DNA of 34,898 bases, taken from the NCBI GenBank assembly GCA_020630395.1, contig JAHDBM010000008.1, positions 1 through 34,898 on the forward strand, in the 5' to 3' direction. Both the position numbers and the translations under genes were made by a program. Within the stretch, counting starts at the first letter, position 1. Every line of letters begins with the position of its first letter. Positions 34,111-34,898 of this stretch are shown piece by piece. The stretch is from Flavobacteriales bacterium. GTDB lineage: Bacteria; Bacteroidota; Bacteroidia; Flavobacteriales_D; CAJJDF01. A model generated the notes under the pieces. That model ran no database searches and was not told where the DNA came from. It was given only the letters and a program-made list of their open reading frames with translations.

Positions 34111-34898
34111 AATCATAATAAGTGGAGGAGGGACAGGTGGACACATCTATCCTGCAATTGCAATTGCAAATGCTATTAAGGCAAAGAACAAAGATGCCGA
34201 AATATTGTTTGTTGGGGCTATTGGTAAAATGGAAATGGAAAAAGTTCCAAAAGCCGGATATGAAATAATTGGTTTGCCAATTGCTGGTTTACAAAGAAAA
34301 CTTACGTTTAAGAATTTATCTTTTCCATTTAAGTTGATGAAAAGCTTAAGCAGAGCTAAAAAAATAGTTAAAGATTTTAAGCCAGATATTGCAATTGGTG
34401 TTGGTGGCTACGCAAGTGGACCATTATTAAGGCAAGCAGGTAAGCAAGGTGTAGCAACAATGTTACAAGAACAAAACTCTTACCCTGGTTTAACAAATAA
34501 GATTTTAGCTAAAAAAGCAAAAAAGATTTGTGTTGCTTATGATAATATGGATCGCTTTTTTGAAGCAGATAAAATCATATTTACAGGTAATCCTGTACGA
34601 AAAGAAATTTGTTCTATAGAGGGAAAAAAAGATAAAGCTAGAGAGCATTTTGGATTAGATGGAAGTAAAAAAACGTTATTGGTTTTAGGTGGAAGTCTAG
34701 GAGCAAGAACTGTAAATAATAGTATAAAAGCTGCCCTTGATTTATTTGCTGAAAACGAGATACAGGTTTTATGGCAAACAGGTAAAGGGTATATAGAAGA
34801 AATGAATGCTTTTATTAAAGAGCATAACTATACGCATGTAAAAGCACATGATTTTGTATACGAAATGGATTTGGCTTATGCTACTTCCGATTTAGTAG
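34097..34898 (+). CDS. murG: MurG, lipid II synthase (N-terminal 267 residues; runs off the window)
   Basis: MurG transfers GlcNAc from UDP-GlcNAc to lipid I at the inner face of the inner membrane. The gene begins with ATG at 34097, inside the end of ftsW, and stays open to the window edge, so the C-terminal part is missing. The start MQSPRIIISGGGTGGHIYPA contains the glycine-rich loop, with G10-G-G-T-G-G-H16. IAIGVGGYASGP, MLQEQNSYPGLTN and VLGGSLGARTVN are further MurG signatures. The window ends within EMDLAYATSDLV, just before the region of the UDP-GlcNAc-binding site. Confidence 0.96.
   Translation, partial: MQSPRIIISGGGTGGHIYPAIAIANAIKAKNKDAEILFVGAIGKMEMEKVPKAGYEIIGLPIAGLQRKLTFKNLSFPFKLMKSLSRAKKIVKDFKPDIAIGVGGYASGPLLRQAGKQGVATMLQEQNSYPGLTNKILAKKAKKICVAYDNMDRFFEADKIIFTGNPVRKEICSIEGKKDKAREHFGLDGSKKTLLVLGGSLGARTVNNSIKAALDLFAENEIQVLWQTGKGYIEEMNAFIKEHNYTHVKAHDFVYEMDLAYATSDLV

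Overview
The window is low-GC DNA from a member of the Bacteroidota, most likely the order Flavobacteriales. This rests on a GldH-like tail at the left edge, a secreted protease with a type IX secretion (T9SS) sorting domain, several exact copies of the Bacteroidota -10 element TAnnTTTG, no Shine-Dalgarno dependence, and a MraY carrying the long insertion usual in this phylum. I cannot assign a genus. No rRNA, tRNA, CRISPR array, insertion sequence or prophage gene was seen.

Layout. (1) 1-9209, plus strand: the end of a gldH-like gene; two tandem class A penicillin-binding proteins separated by two palindromic dispersed repeats; the two subunits of a 3-oxoacid CoA-transferase with a 613-residue GT-C-like membrane protein gene between them; and two small conserved hypothetical genes. 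(2) 9210-9477: a repeat-rich spacer ending in a perfect 17-bp terminator hairpin. (3) 9478-19213, minus strand: a T9SS-exported thermolysin-like protease with PKD and CUB repeats, an O-antigen-ligase-like protein, a Wzz-like protein, YicC, an EamA transporter, an ArsC/Spx-fold protein, the GTPase Obg, and a 48-residue lipoprotein. (4) 19312-21503, plus strand: an MlaE/MlaF-type lipid ABC transporter followed by a DUF4956 membrane protein. (5) 21514-24245, minus strand: EngB, an alpha/beta hydrolase and an unrecognised secreted protein. (6) 24471-34898, plus strand: a dcw (division and cell wall) cluster in the order mraZ, rsmH, ftsL-like, ftsI, an RDD-family gene, murE, mraY, murD, ftsW and the start of murG. 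It is headed by a three-box MraZ operator and an exact -10 element.

How the genes fit together. The dominant theme is the cell envelope. The dcw cluster supplies lipid II (MurE, MraY, MurD, MurG) and the septal synthase (FtsW, FtsI, FtsL), and the tandem class A PBPs add bifunctional peptidoglycan synthesis. MlaE/F handles lipid transport, and the Wzz-like and ligase-like pair handles polysaccharide. Obg and EngB are ribosome-assembly GTPases and RsmH modifies 16S rRNA. Many genes overlap or are separated by only a few bases, and several begin with TTG or GTG, which suggests translational coupling. No wholly new multi-gene system is evident. The most notable features are the split CoA-transferase operon, the paired PBPs with a conserved cysteine cluster, the clear MraZ operator with an adjacent DnaA-box-like site, and the RDD gene inside the dcw cluster.
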